This document shows positions 11,554 to 24,400 of a stretch of DNA of 64,000 nt, piece by piece. The DNA lies in assembly GCF_021134715.1 (NCBI RefSeq), contig NC_060026.1, positions 2,852,001 to 2,916,000 on the forward strand, in the 5' to 3' direction. The position numbers and the translations under genes are program-made. Position 1 is the first letter of the stretch. Every line of letters starts with the position of its first letter. The stretch is from Daphnia pulex (lineage: Eukaryota; Arthropoda; Branchiopoda; Diplostraca; Daphniidae). Below the pieces are notes generated by a model that searched no databases, was not told where the DNA came from, and saw only the letters and a program-made list of their open reading frames with translations.

Positions 11554-11776
11554 TCACGATGTAGTACTAGGGCTCTTTGGTGATGCAGCTCGGGCAGCAT
11601 AAATTGTAGTCTTGGTGGTGTAGTATTTAAGGACAACAACCAACAGCAGCAGTGCAGCACAACGCCATAATTGACTAGACAATAAATAATTTGAACATTA
11701 ATATGCAATAATAACTGACAAAAAACAATAGAAATTAATATAATACATAAACACAAGTAACAGAATATTTACTCAT
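11554..11776 (-). pseudogene. YYTT-repeat secreted protein, degenerate copy 2
   Basis: The minus-strand mini-exon ATGA (11776-11773) ends at a GTAAAT donor and joins the acceptor at 11674, giving the leader MINYGVVL. The frame then shifts, so the following KYYTTKTT and IYAARAA stretch is read only in another frame and stops at TGA 11556-11554. Only one YYTT unit survives. This copy is more decayed than the neighbour to its left. A 169-codon open frame (11247-11756) crosses the remnant in the shifted frame and is not considered a gene. Confidence 0.65.
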
Positions 11777-11840
11777 GATTGCGATTTAGTGACAAATAGT
11801 GCACAGCAGCAGTTGTTGCCGTGTCGGAGATGCTCACTCA

Positions 11841-11875
11841 ACTGATTTCTTAGATCTTTTCTCTCTCCTTTTATA
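11841..11875 (-). promoter_or_regulatory. TATA box and initiator of YYTT copy 2
   Basis: On the minus strand TATAAAAGG (11875-11867) precedes ATCAGTTGAGTGAGCATC (around 11844), the same arrangement as the promoter of copy 1 and at the same spacing. The duplicated promoter shows that the tandem unit included regulatory sequence. Confidence 0.6.
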
Positions 11876-12245
11876 CGACTTTTTCTCACCCTGACCCCTC
11901 TCTTAAGCCTTACGGCTATTGTACCTACTTGATAATGATGTAACACGTGTCGTCCTCACCCAACCTCTCCTCCGTGACCTTCGAGCGTGAAGGAAATGAA
12001 AACTAGCCTTTCCTTCTTTAGGTTGACGTTGCTGGGGATGGGTCTACAAAAACCAATATCAAAATAAATACCAAATGGCTGAGCCTTGCGGCTATTGTAC
12101 CTGCTTGATAATGATGCAACACTTCCAATTAATTCTCACCCAAACTCTACAACACCGCATTGACAGTAATACTCGTTATGTTTCCCGCGACCTTCAAGCG
12201 TGAAGGACATGCAAACTTGCCGGCCCGTCTGTAGGTTGAACTCTA

Positions 12246-13323
12246 CAATGGTAATTGAAAAATAATTAATAAACACTGCATCAGTTGGAACATGTTGAAA
12301 ATATACAGTACCTCTGCATACAAAGGATCAACACACATATGTCGAAAGAATCCTCTTGGTGAGGTGTAGGCTAGGATTGGTCTTTAGACATGGGAACTAA
12401 CCTCAAAACAATCCATCCAGCAACGACTGGAAAACCATGTTTTGTCAGAAAGGTTTTCTACTTAATTATGCATTAGTACCATCTTAAATATCACACACAG
12501 TAATAAAAATAAATGTTAATCAAAATAACTACCTTGCAAATAGAATTTCCTTAGTTTTGTAAGACACGGCTTGAAATGGACAATTTCATCTCTATTGTCA
12601 CAAGCACCCATGACACACGAAACCTTAAGTTGAAGATATTACCTGAAGATATTGAGTCAAGAATGAAATGAGAATATAAATAGTGTGTAATCTATTAAAC
12701 CATTTAAAGTTTAACTAACCCAACCTTAAGAATAAAGACCAAAAAATATTGACCAAAAATACATATGAAGTAAACTCTTCTTTACACTTTACAGCCATCC
12801 AAGTTCTTTTTCAAGTTGGTCGCAAAGTGTTATGGTAAAAATGAAATACCAGACAGACAGATACTCTAATAGTGCTATCATAGAACAATCCAAGAAAAAT
12901 ATAACAATTACCAAATCACTGAGATAAGAATTCCATTCCATCAGCACCAGCAATCCAGGCGGCGACCATTTTGAATATTTTGGACTGAAATTGAGGGGGA
13001 GTGGGCAAGGTTGCATGAATTTGAACAAGGTGGATCAGAAAAAAAGAGAAGAGTTAACTAAAAAGAACAGAAAAGAAACAAATGAATTTATACGAAAATA
13101 ACATGTAAAATACATCCATTTCATCGAAATATCATGAGAAATGTTTTTCTCTCACAGTTGGACAAACGAAATACCAGCAGACGAATTAAGTTGAATTAAA
13201 ACAATTCAAGAGTGCCACCTTGCGATAAATCAGAAAATTTGCGCAAGTAATCATTGCCAAAACCAGATTGAAATGTACGAAATGTAGCACTAAGCAAATT
13301 CTTTTTTTCAACAATAAATTGGT
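12246..13323. other. intergenic, no gene seen
   Basis: AT-rich sequence between the YYTT cluster and the histone genes. No coding frame longer than about 80 codons and no recognisable motif; the right end contains the 3' region of the H2A gene. Confidence 0.5.
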
Positions 13324-13339
13324 GGCCCTGAAAAGGGCC
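13324..13339 (-). terminator. histone 3' stem-loop of H2A
   Basis: GGCCCTTTTCAGGGCC on the minus strand, a perfect 6-bp stem with a 4-nt loop, lies 24 nt after the H2A stop and is followed by ACC. It is the binding site for stem-loop binding protein in replication-dependent histone mRNAs. A purine-rich GAAAAAAAGAA tract downstream is a candidate for the U7-pairing element. Confidence 0.95.
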
Positions 13340-13362
13340 GTTTATTTAAGGACGGGATAAGT

Positions 13363-13743
13363 TTAAGCCTTGGCGGGTTTGTCGGTCTTCTTGGGCAAGA
13401 GAACAGCCTGGATGTTGGGCAAGACACCACCCTGAGCGATGGTGACACCGGAGAGAAGTTTGTTTAACTCTTCGTCGTTGCGGATGGCCAATTGCAAGTG
13501 ACGAGGGATGATGCGGGTCTTCTTGTTGTCACGGGCGGCGTTACCGGCCAACTCGAGGACCTCAGCGGCCAAGTACTCCATGACGGCAGCCAAGTAGACG
13601 GGAGCACCGGCACCGACGCGCTCAGCGTACGATCCCTTGCGGAGCATTCGGTGGATACGACCGACGGGGAATTGAAGTCCGGCCCTGCTGGAACGGGTCT
13701 TTGACTTTCCCTTGACTTTGCCTCCTTTGCCACGGCCAGACAT
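13363..13743 (-). CDS. His2A: histone H2A
   Basis: Intronless 126-residue core histone. It starts [20 protein letters not shown] and contains the H2A docking sequence [12 protein letters not shown], the acidic-patch residues in the helix around [19 protein letters not shown], and a C-terminal tail ending [12 protein letters not shown]. It lacks the SQ(E/D)Y tail of H2A.X and the H2A.Z-specific changes, so it is canonical. H2A pairs with H2B in the nucleosome. It is transcribed divergently from H2B with 393 bp between the start codons; a TATA box lies at 13821-13830. The 3' stem-loop indicates S-phase, non-polyadenylated mRNA. Confidence 0.98.
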   Translation of the reverse strand: MSGRGKGGKVKGKSKTRSSRAGLQFPVGRIHRMLRKGSYAERVGAGAPVYLAAVMEYLAAEVLELAGNAARDNKKTRIIPRHLQLAIRNDEELNKLLSGVTIAQGGVLPNIQAVLLPKKTDKPAKA

Positions 13744-14136
13744 GTTAAGGTGTAGAGTTAGTGAACGCGGTTCCTAAAATCAAGGAACGAAATGGTAAAG
13801 TTTGAAAAAGATGTTGAGGGTTATATACTCACCAGGATCGGAGTGAGATCATTTTAAACCAATCGGAAGGGCAGCTGTAAAACATATTCCCGCCATTATT
13901 TCCTGTAACACAAGGAAGATTGTGTTTACTACCAGAAGCTCCTCCTCCTTCTGCGCTGGAACACGGAACAATTGGAACATCTGTCAAACTGGGGCTACCC
14001 GATTGGTCCTCGGGTCGAAAGAATTGGCTTCTGTCAGGTAAAGAGGGTGAACAAGATTTGAAATAAATACCTTCGACAGTCTAACAACCGTCACTGGTAT
14101 TTGCCTAGTAATCTCAGATTTACCCCAAGTCTCAGA
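13744..14136. promoter_or_regulatory. divergent H2A/H2B promoter
   Basis: The 393-bp spacer between the two start codons. A clear TATA box for H2A reads GAGTATATAA on the minus strand (13830-13821). H2B has only a weak candidate, ATAAATAC at about 14062-14069. CCAAT words occur at 13858-13862 (plus) and, on the minus strand, near 14001-14006. Shared bidirectional control is normal for such pairs. Confidence 0.7.
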
Positions 14137-14508
14137 ATGCCCCCCAAGGTTAGCGGAAAAGCTGCGAAGAAGGCCGGCAAGGCCCAGAAGAACATCGCCA
14201 AAGGAGACAAGAAGAAGAAGCGCAAGAGGAAGGAGAGCTACGCCATTTACATCTACAAAGTCTTGAAGCAGGTCCACCCCGACACTGGCATCTCCTCCAA
14301 AGCCATGACCATCATGAACAGCTTCGTCAACGACATTTTCGAGCGCATCGCTGGAGAGTCGTCCCGTCTTGCTCACTACAACAAGCGGTCGACCATCACC
14401 AGCCGGGAAATCCAGACGGCCGTCCGTCTGCTCTTGCCCGGTGAGTTGGCCAAGCACGCCGTGTCTGAAGGCACCAAGGCAGTGACCAAGTACACCAGCA
14501 CCAAGTAG
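14137..14508 (+). CDS. His2B: histone H2B
   Basis: Intronless core histone of 123 residues. I start at [12 protein letters not shown] (14137) rather than the in-frame upstream ATG at 14101, because this is the conserved N-terminus and the upstream 12 residues are unlike any H2B. The Lys-rich tail is followed by the histone fold beginning [20 protein letters not shown], the dimer interface around [20 protein letters not shown], and the C-terminal helix [18 protein letters not shown] with the usual ubiquitination Lys. It is divergent to H2A and ends in a histone stem-loop. Confidence 0.98.
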   Translation: MPPKVSGKAAKKAGKAQKNIAKGDKKKKRKRKESYAIYIYKVLKQVHPDTGISSKAMTIMNSFVNDIFERIAGESSRLAHYNKRSTITSREIQTAVRLLLPGELAKHAVSEGTKAVTKYTSTK

Positions 14509-14544
14509 ATTGTTCCTCTTGGTCTCTCTACCTACAAACCAAAC

Positions 14545-14560
14545 GGCCCTTTTCAGGGCC
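14545..14560 (+). terminator. histone 3' stem-loop of H2B
   Basis: GGCCCTTTTCAGGGCC starts 36 nt after the H2B stop and is followed by ACCA. It is identical to the stem-loops of the other three histone genes here. AAAGAAATG about 14 nt downstream may be the histone downstream element. Confidence 0.95.
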
Positions 14561-15306
14561 ACCAAACGTTTAAAGAAATGAAAACAATTAACTGCTTTTG
14601 GCATTTATTGTCTAATCGAGTTCTAAACTCAACCCAATTTGTATGACGAAACGTTATGAAATGCTTAGTATCTAGAGCTTTTCGTATACCTTTCACCAGT
14701 GTAATATTCTACACAGTGTCTACACGCTCTTGCGTTGAATAGAGAGAAAAATGGATCACGAAATTGGTCTACCCGTAGCGATAGCCTAGCGTAACTTTTA
14801 CATACTAAGCAAATCGAAATTTATTGTTAAATACGGATTCAGTTTTTAATTCATTTAAAAGTAGATGTTGAAAGAAAGATTTGAAAATCAACATTTCTAA
14901 ATAGTTTTGATCTATGCCACAGCGTTTTCATTTCATTCAAATGGTGTTTCAGATGAAGATCGACCGATTGAGACGAAACAATTTTTCAGTAGCTAAGAAC
15001 AACTCCAGAAATTGACGAAAATATAAGTAGGAAACATTTAAAAATTGCACTCCGTAAAATCTGAGAAAACATCTGGATATTTTCCGATTCATGTTATTTG
15101 GCTGAAAACAGTGAAATATCTATCATACGAACATACAGTAATATCTAGAAAAATATTTTTTATGATGCACGAACACATATTTAAAAGATAGTACGTACTT
15201 CTCCAAAGCCTGTATAAAATCGGATTATTTTTGTTATTCTTGTTAATAAAAGTCGACAAGAATATGGTTAAAGTGGTTGAGAAATCTTTTTCTTTAAGTA
15301 AATGGT
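14561..15306. other. spacer between histone pairs
   Basis: About 750 bp of AT-rich DNA between the 3' ends of H2B and H4. No H1 gene, no open frame and no repeat was recognised in it. Confidence 0.6.
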
Positions 15307-15322
15307 GGCCCTGAAAAGGGCC
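15307..15322 (-). terminator. histone 3' stem-loop of H4
   Basis: GGCCCTTTTCAGGGCC on the minus strand, 41 nt after the H4 stop, followed by ACCA and a purine-rich AAAGAAAAAG tract that fits the U7-pairing element. Confidence 0.95.
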
Positions 15323-15363
15323 GATTGGATTGAAAGACCAGAGTTTGACTACTAAAATCAGAT

Positions 15364-16388
<1,025 letters not shown>

Positions 16389-16421
16389 GCGACTTTTAAA
16401 ATCCCTTTTGACTTACCAATC

Positions 16422-16437
16422 GGCCCTTTTCAGGGCC
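16422..16437 (+). terminator. histone 3' stem-loop of H3
   Basis: GGCCCTTTTCAGGGCC lies 33 nt after the H3 stop, followed by ACCA and then AAAGAAGAAG, a likely U7-pairing downstream element. Confidence 0.95.
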
Positions 16438-18259
16438 ACCATTTACTAAAGAAGAAGATTACCAATCAACCATTGTTTTCATTACTATATTCTTGTAAAT
16501 CTTTCTTACCGTCACAGATTGATGTGAATGGCCTAAAAAAAAGAATACTCTACTCATCACTAACCACGGTTTCTTTCTAAATGCCAGAATTTCACAAGCA
16601 TAACCTTTTCGATGGTTTCAATGTGCAATGGAAAACTGCTAAATTTTGGTAAACAAGGAAAGATATTGAATCATGCCCTATTTTAGAACTGCACCCAAAT
16701 AAGTAAAGCCCAAACCATGTAAACAGTATAGACTACAAATTAGTATCATGGGAAACTGAAAACTTTGAACCAACCTGGTTTGCAAACAAAATCAGGCAGT
16801 CGGTTTATCCTTGCGGTCCTCAGCACTTATTTTTCAATCCCAACACTTTTATTCAAATTCACAAGCACATTTCAAATCCCTAACTATTTGTTTCCATATT
16901 CCTAGAAACAGATAAGAATAACAATTTTTAAAAACAGAAACCATGCAAGAACACAGACGACAGGACCAAGTAAACAAAACCAGCCATCTGGTGGCCAACA
17001 TTTCAAGCTCATCCAACGTTTTTTATGGCGCGACCCTTGAAAAACCTATTTGTAGAATCGGATTGCTCTCTCCGCTTTTACGAGTGAAGCAAACGAAAAC
17101 AAATAGGTGTTAAGAGAGATTTGAAGGATTGAGAGACTTATTCAGTTAATATAGATAAGATAGATGATAGATATAGTCGTTTATGATTTATCTAAATCAA
17201 TATCTAACAATAATTCAGTTAACTATAATTCTAATAATTCAGGAAACACATTTGCATTCCATCTGCGTAAATTCTGCAACATAAAATGTAAGTTTTTTAA
17301 CCGGCATTCAAGTTGGTTGTACAGTTAAAGATAAAATTGTTTGAAACATTATTCTTATTATTATTCCAAATGAGTGGCATGATGATGTTTAAATTAAATA
17401 GCTGAAGAGTGAAGACAAGGTTTACTAAAGAAATTCTCAGAAAATTAAGTTTCAGGTAATAATAATTTATTATCACAAAAACTAAAAATAATAACACTTA
17501 CTGAACTAAAACAATAAACAATGATGTCAACTCAAAGGGAAGAAAAAGCCCCGTCGGCTCGTTATTTCGTTAAATGTTTTTTGTTATTTTAGGAGGGAAC
17601 TTGCTCACCTTGGTGGGTTTTCCCGGATGTCTTAGTCGTGGATTTTACAAAGAAAAGACACGTTGCTGGTTTGTCTATTAAGTCAAATTTGGACATCGCT
17701 TCAAGGATTTGGATGGACACGTGTCTTACGAAGGGGCGGGGCTAGTTGGGAAATCCCATCCCTTGGGAGTACTCTTTCGTGTACTTCATGGCATTATCAC
17801 GGTTTTAGATTCAAAAATCAAAACAACTGAACTCGCTACATCTGGCGTGCGACTGCAAAGTGAGAAAAGAATAACAAATGTTTTTTACTTGTCGGTGGAA
17901 GTTTTAAATGCACACCATTTACTTTTGTGGTTCGTTAGGTGTTTGTAATTTAATTTTTTGTTGTAGATAAAGGCATAAAACTGTTGATCTTTAGAATATC
18001 GGTTACCTTTGCAGAAGAAGATTTAGATTGTTTCTTCTCAAAAATACACTTCTTAACTTAGAATCCTTCAACACAAACCATATGTTTGGCATTTTCTTTC
18101 CTTGAAAGTGAATCTTCTTTGACAAAGCTCTGCAGCTCACATTTGTGGGCATAAAGAACTGCTGTTCCCCAAGAAACATTAATTTTCAATAGGAAACAGC
18201 CAACAATTTTGGCACCAACCTATTCTACAAAACATTTTTACATACCGGGTTTCGAAACA
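16438..18259. other. intergenic, no gene seen
   Basis: Sequence between the histone cluster and the 3' end of the acyl-CoA synthetase gene. A CTCF-like word CCATCTGGTGGCC lies at 16984-16996. Tandem-like GATAGA sequence occurs near 17155-17175. No coding frame recognised. Confidence 0.5.
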
Positions 18260-18447
18260 TTTATTCCTTGTCCTGAATATTAAATAATAAATATCAATTT
18301 TTTTAAAGCAGCAAAAAAAATAAATAAATAAATAAAAAATGGAGCAATTAAATGGGAATTAACTTAGTGCATTAAGTACTGCAATTAATTTTGAGAGCAA
18401 AATCTGCATTAGGAATGATGGCAATTCTTAAGGAGTGTGACTGGTAT

Positions 18448-21400
18448 CTAGGAATACATTCGATTGATCAGGAACTGATAGTGGTCTTGAATATTTTTCC
18501 TATAAGTAATAATTAATTACATTATTACATCATATTGTTGTTTTATATTATTACAATCTTACCGCTTCAGTTTGAAAGCAGCTGTCACAAGACCCTAAGA
18601 ATATAAATCAGACTTTAGTCCAACTAAGCCTTTTTATTTAATGCATTTATAAAATAAAATAAAAATAGAAAATACATACCGAATCTGGTGTCCAAATATC
18701 AGAAAGAAGCGTGAGAGCTTGTGGGACTTCAAACTTTTGAAGTTGACATTTTACTGCGTGTTTCTGGAGTTCTTTGAGTACCAGCTGTTCCATTTGCTGT
18801 CTTCGTGGATGATTGCAAACATCTTCAATGGTGGCCAGTTCAATTCCACCTAAAAACGGTTAACAATAATTATCTAGTCCGAACATCTGAAAGAAACAAT
18901 AGGCTCGTGAATCTTACTTTTTTCGGCCAGATTCTTCAACTGATCGAAATTGGGTACCAACAATGCTACAGGGAACATTTTAGTCGGGTCTGCGTAAATG
19001 CAAATATTATCCACCAACGAGTTAATCTTCAATTCCGATTCGACTTTGCCCAGCGAAACGTATTCACCGTGCTGCAGTTTGACTAGATCTTTTTGGCGGT
19101 CGATTACCTTCATTCAAAAATACAAATGTCAAATAAATTGTAGTAAAAAAATGTCTAACAAAGGGAACCAATTTACTTTCAAAAATCCTTCTTGAGTAAA
19201 TTCGCCAATGTCACCGGTACGGAACCAACGTCTTCCGTTTTCTTCGTAAAATGCTTTGCTCGTCTTTTCGGGCTGTTTAAAATAGCCGACAGCAACATTC
19301 GATCCTCCGATGTGAATTTCTCCACGCGGGTTGGGCCAATCGTTGATGCGGTAATCTCCTTCTATCCAAGAAACTAACTTGATATCACAACAAGTGAGAG
19401 GCCCTCCAGTCGTACCTGCGATCGAAAGACGTGAATTAAAAAAAAATTATTTTCATAGAAATGTACCGGGTATTAAATCAATAAATACCCCACGAGTTGT
19501 CATCAAAATCCATCAGGGTCGTTGCGGCGCAGGTTTCCGTCAATCCGTACCCTTGCAAGACGGGACAACATAGCGTCGTTTTCATGAATTTGTGCGTTTC
19601 GGGTGCCAGAGGAGCTCCGCCGGACAAGACGAACCTGATGCGACCCCCAAGGAATGCTCGAATCGGCTTGAAGAGGGTCCTAAAATCAAACGATCGATTG
19701 AAATTATTGATCCCACACGATAAAAAAAAATCCAATCAACTCACGAATTAAGAATGGGAGTGTCGTATCCGTGATCAATCCATTCATTCTTGTACTCCAT
19801 TGCCAAATTGAAGATTGCCTTTTTGTAGGCAGGGCCACCTTCGATTTTCTCTTTGATTTTCTTCTGGATGCGATCGAGAACGAGCGGGACGCAAGCGATG
19901 ATCGTGGGTCGAAGAACAGATGCGTCACCTTGACAGCCGCGTTGAATTTTACTAGACTCGTCCGTCATTGTCAGCGGAGTCGAATATCCGATTGGAATTC
20001 CAAACAGCATCCATAAACTTTCTGTAAACAAAGCAATATTAAATCACATTATTTTCTATAAAAGGAATGGCCAGAAAATGTGATTTGAACGTACCTGAAA
20101 TAAATTCTAGGACGTGAGCTAACGGGAGGAATGCCATGTATACGTCGTTTTTGTACAAAGGCCCGACATCAGTGTAACTCAGCATAGCGTTGACGATATT
20201 CTGATGGCTCATGATGACTCCCTTTGGCGCTCCTAAACACACAAATTCCAGGGTGTTATAAGGGAATGCAAAATCAGAAAAATCAATCGAACATTTGGTA
20301 CCAGTTGAACCGCTCGTGTACATGATGATCGCCGTGTCACCGGGTTTGGGTGAGTGCAAAACGCCAGAGAACTTTCCAGATTTGCTTGCTTCACTGCCGC
20401 GTCGAATCACTTCCTGGTAAGAACGGACTCTAACTGCATCGCCATAACCTTCTAATTCTAAAGGTTTGAGTGGGTCTTCCATCACAATCTGCATTAGATT
20501 TTCAAATAGTTGTAGACGTTAGCAAAATCTGTTGGAAGAAAGAAAAAAATGACGACGATCAACAAGTATACCAGTAAGTTGACGTTTTTGGTGCTTGGAA
20601 GGATGTTTTTGAATTTCTCCAAAAGTTGCTGGGAAGTGACAACACAGGAAACATCTGTTTCATTGATTCCATGAATGAGTGCATCATCCCCAAGAGAAGC
20701 ATAGAGGGTGACAATCGGCATGTTTTGCTTCATGCATCCATTGGCAGATATGAGCCATTCAGCTCTGGTCTCAGCAAATATGACAACATTTTCAAATGGT
20801 TTCAAACCCAGCTCCCTCAACCCACGTCCAAAGTTTTCTGCTTCATCATTCATCTGGGTGTAGGTCCTCCATTGAAAACCACCCAAAAGGAACTGATGAG
20901 AACAAACTGTTGTTAGAATCATTTGCTGAATAGATTAGAGAGAGAATGTTACTTTTTTGAATATTTTTCCATCAGGTTGCATTTCGTCTTCCTCAGAAAT
21001 GATGACTCTGGTTCCAAGGGCAGGTTTGTTCTTGTGTTGACTGACAGCAGAGCAAAACACTTTCTCCATAGTATCCAGTTTGTCCTGGATAAACTTGGCG
21101 TGGACATCACTAATTTTAGTGACACTTCTGTAGACCACAAAGTCTTCTTCTCCATGGTTCAATGGTCTAGCCTGTAAAAATCAATAAATGGAGCCCAAAA
21201 AAATCAATAATTTGACAGCTCGTAAAGTCTTGTGATAAAACGTAACCAAACTTTGACCCACCCTAAGTGTGCTGTAATTTGCTTTGACTCTCCATGGTTT
21301 CTGGATGACATAGTACAATGGCAACGTAATGAAAGTGTATGTGCTAACGAGACAACGAATCAGCAGCACTAGTGCTTCTGAAGCACTGGAAAGTACACTG

Positions 21401-21490
21401 CACATGGGATCAAAAACATTCACAAATGAATTAATAAATAAACAGTACAAAAGTGACATGTTAACAACAGCAAAGTTCATACCTCCTCAT
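18448..21490 (-). CDS. Acsl: long-chain fatty acid-CoA ligase, ACSL3/4 type
   Basis: This enzyme activates long-chain fatty acids with ATP and CoA, usually on ER, lipid-droplet or mitochondrial membranes. Thirteen exons: 21490-21483, 21397-21262, 21171-20953, 20892-20572, 20488-20302, 20232-20095, 20021-19745, 19679-19489, 19415-19177, 19107-18918, 18849-18680, 18594-18563 and 18499-18448. They sum to 2160 nt (719 aa) with every phase consistent. An N-terminal membrane anchor ([20 protein letters not shown]) is followed by FAETRAEW, the AMP-binding motif [29 protein letters not shown] and the FACS signature [21 protein letters not shown]. The end [11 protein letters not shown]...RMYS matches the ACSL3/4 C-terminus. 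The start uses an 8-nt coding mini-exon (ATGAGGAG) before a GTATGA donor; reading through instead would start at 21480 with a longer hydrophobic leader. A possible AATAAA lies at 18265-18260. Confidence 0.93.
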
Positions 21491-24400
21491 GACTAGATTC
21501 TTTGTTCAGGAAGATCTGAAACAGACCAAGCTGGATGACAGCTATCCGTCCCAACCGAAAAACCGAACCCTTCTGATTCTTCGACCAACCCCGGCGCCCA
21601 GTATTGCCATATATCCGGTTTGTTCCATCCCCAATATGCTAATTACTGATTTCTTCACCGATGAAAATAGAAAAAAAAGAAAACCGGTTTGTGTGGAAAC
21701 ATGTGGGCGTTGTTCGTGAAGAACCTCTGTACCGTTTATACTTTTTTATTTTTTTCCAAAAATAACTTAAAAAAAAAACCACAGCGATTTACGCCATACT
21801 TGAGGCTCGCCGCAGGCGATTCCTTTCGTAATAAATAAATAAAAAGACGCCGATCACATGAACGATGAGACCACGGGATGCTCGAATTCCCCGGTGCGTT
21901 CAAGCGAACCAGATTTTTCCACTCAGAGTTATATGGACGAATCGTGCAATATGGCCCGAGGGGAATGAGTTGACCAGATCAGATGACCGTGAAAAAAGCA
22001 TGATGATGACCGCGTGACGAAGTACACAAAATAATTACATCGTAAATACCTGTAAACAATTAATTTCGATTTAAAAAAAAATTACTAAAAAATGATTCGA
22101 ATGATTTAAGCGCTCAAATCATCATGTAGGCTGAAATAGGCCAATTCACGACAAAGAGATATTATATAAGCTGGTTGATACATAGTTCGTCTAACCTCCG
22201 GTAGATTGCTACACCATTTCCTACTACCCGACATAATCCCCCAACCACAGAAAAAAGAAATAACTCGATAATAAAATATAATTCACTTGATGTTGCAAAA
22301 TCGTCCATCTCGAACACAAGAAAGACCGCCCGCCCGTCTCTCTTTGATCATTGTCCACACGATATATAACAACGAATAAGAACATGTGTATCAATAACGA
22401 GAGCTGCTGCTGCTGTCTAGTTACATCATAATATGTGCAGGCATTTTCATGAACGGTTGGTCACGTCGTCGTGCCGAGAGAAAATGTTCGGTCACGGACT
22501 ATATAGGAAATGATATGATGGCGAGAATTCGCTACACTGCTCATATGTGTACACGCAGTCCAGGAGCTAGGAGCCAGGAGCCAGGAGCAGCGAGATGATG
22601 ATGATGGGGTTTAGATCATTAAATTGACACGCTAGACCCACCCACCCGCCCAGCAGCGGTCCGTTTCCGCCCGCTAGTCACACGACATGATTGTGTGAGC
22701 TGCCTTGCATACGTATATATCACAGTGTACTACTCTAACCATCTTATTAGTGCGTCTGCTCTCTCTTCTATTTCATTTTTATATTTCTGTCGTAAAATAC
22801 TAAACCCGATAAATGAATTAATACAAAATTCAATCGGCGAGTTCCCGCAAATTGCAAACAATCACGTCATTTTATCCCCAAAAGTTTTGCATAATAACCC
22901 CGATGAACTTGCCGGGCTAAATCATTTGGCGGGTATAGAATATATTATAATGTCTATACAGACGAGTTGATGGAGCGTATGTATAGAATAGGCTCTCCTT
23001 TATATAAAAGCGCTCCCGCGCGTTGGCCCAACTTTCTTGTTGCATCATTGTCTATGTGTGCACAACCTTGCTGTGGCCGCTCTATATAGACAGAGCTCTC
23101 GTTTTGTTCCAGTTCACGCTGTGGTGTATTATAGTATATAGTCGATATTATTATTATATATATATCTGTGGTAACTGTATAGGCATATAAACGAAGAGAA
23201 AATGATGAAAAGAAATTTATCCTTTGGCTGCTGGTATATACTGCTTGGTTCTGTGTTATCTGTTTTACACCAGCCAGCACAGGCGTGGTTCTTTATACAG
23301 AAAAAAGGTTTCGCGCCGGGGTGCGCTGATTTGACCAATTGTTTTCGGAATTTTCTTTTTTATTTGGCTGTATAGGTCCCATTCGGACGCCAATCAACCG
23401 CGCCGTCAAACGACGTTAGCACAGTCAAGCAACCACGCCCTTAACACGCGAAATAAAAAATAAACGGGGATATAGATGCTTCTCCTATATATATATATAT
23501 AAATTACACATCTCTGATTTGAGCATGTGTGTAAAGAAAGAAAGAATATAAAAGAAACTATATACTTATTCTTTTAACTTGGCCGGCAAAAAAAGAAGAA
23601 GTTATATGGGCTGCTGGTGATGTTTATCGGCGCGGGCGCAGCATCTTCTTTCGTATATATATATGTGTGTGCTGCGTGTGCGTGTGCAAGGTGTAGTTAC
23701 AATCCTAGCTCCCGACGACTATATACAGAGTCTCAGTGTTGTATAACCTCGGGATCGTTTGGCTTCCAGCAGCAGTCGACGGTCCGTCTCCCTCGTGGAT
23801 GGAAGCCGAACGAAAACCCCCATCACAGACTCGCACAGCTCTATATAGTCGCGGGAGCGTGATTTTTTCTCATTATTTCGAGTTTGGGCGGGAAAAATTC
23901 AAACTTGAAAAATCAAAAGTGAAAGTGAAGCAATCGAGACGCACATCACATACAAAAAAGAGGAAAAGGTAAAATTGGAAAAAAAAAGATTCTATTTCTT
24001 TTTCTTATTTGCTTATTTGATTTTTGATCGGTTGAGAAAATTCAATTGGTGATGACGTCCAGCGTTCGCTTATTGGTTTGTAAAAAAATAAATTCCCCCC
24101 TCCTCAAAAAAGAAATTGAAGTTGCCGCCTGAAATTGGCCGATAGGAAAAACATTTCAATAACATCCATCCATCGTCCCGACAAAAGAGGAGATAGAAAA
24201 AATAAATAAATAAATAGATAAATATAAATGTAGGAAAAAATAAAAGTTCGTGACCGGGAATTCAATCACGTTCGCTGCACTCCCGTACCTACATATAGTA
24301 GGCCTCGACACTTTTTTTTGGGAGGGGATGAGCGAAAAAAGGAAAGAAGGAAGAAGATCTACTTGCAGCTTTTCGGGAGAGCGTGCCAATTCAATATTAT

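Larger units (their letters stand above)
11210..12245. repeat. tandem duplication of upstream module (three copies)
   Basis: The promoter-proximal block recurs: copy A about 11230-11530, copy B about 11815-12075 and partial copy C about 12078-12240. Shared words, in order, are TCACCCTGACCCCTC (A and B only), AAGCCTT-CGGCTATT, CTCACCCAA, a TGACCTTC or CGACCTTC word, and GGTTGACGTTGCTGGGGATG (A and B) with a shortened GTAGGTTGAA in C. Copy C lacks the TATA and initiator block. The arrangement implies at least three ancestral gene units in tandem, now reduced to two broken genes and one remnant. Confidence 0.75.

Noticed and set aside
11247..11756. Minus-strand open frame of 169 codons, Arg/Lys-rich end
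   Set aside because: It runs through the shifted frame of the second YYTT remnant and then through duplicated promoter sequence; the basic tail is a translation of the TATA/initiator region.
14561..15306. A missing histone H1 gene between the pairs
   Set aside because: No Lys/Ala/Pro-rich frame and no fifth stem-loop was found here or on either side of the block.
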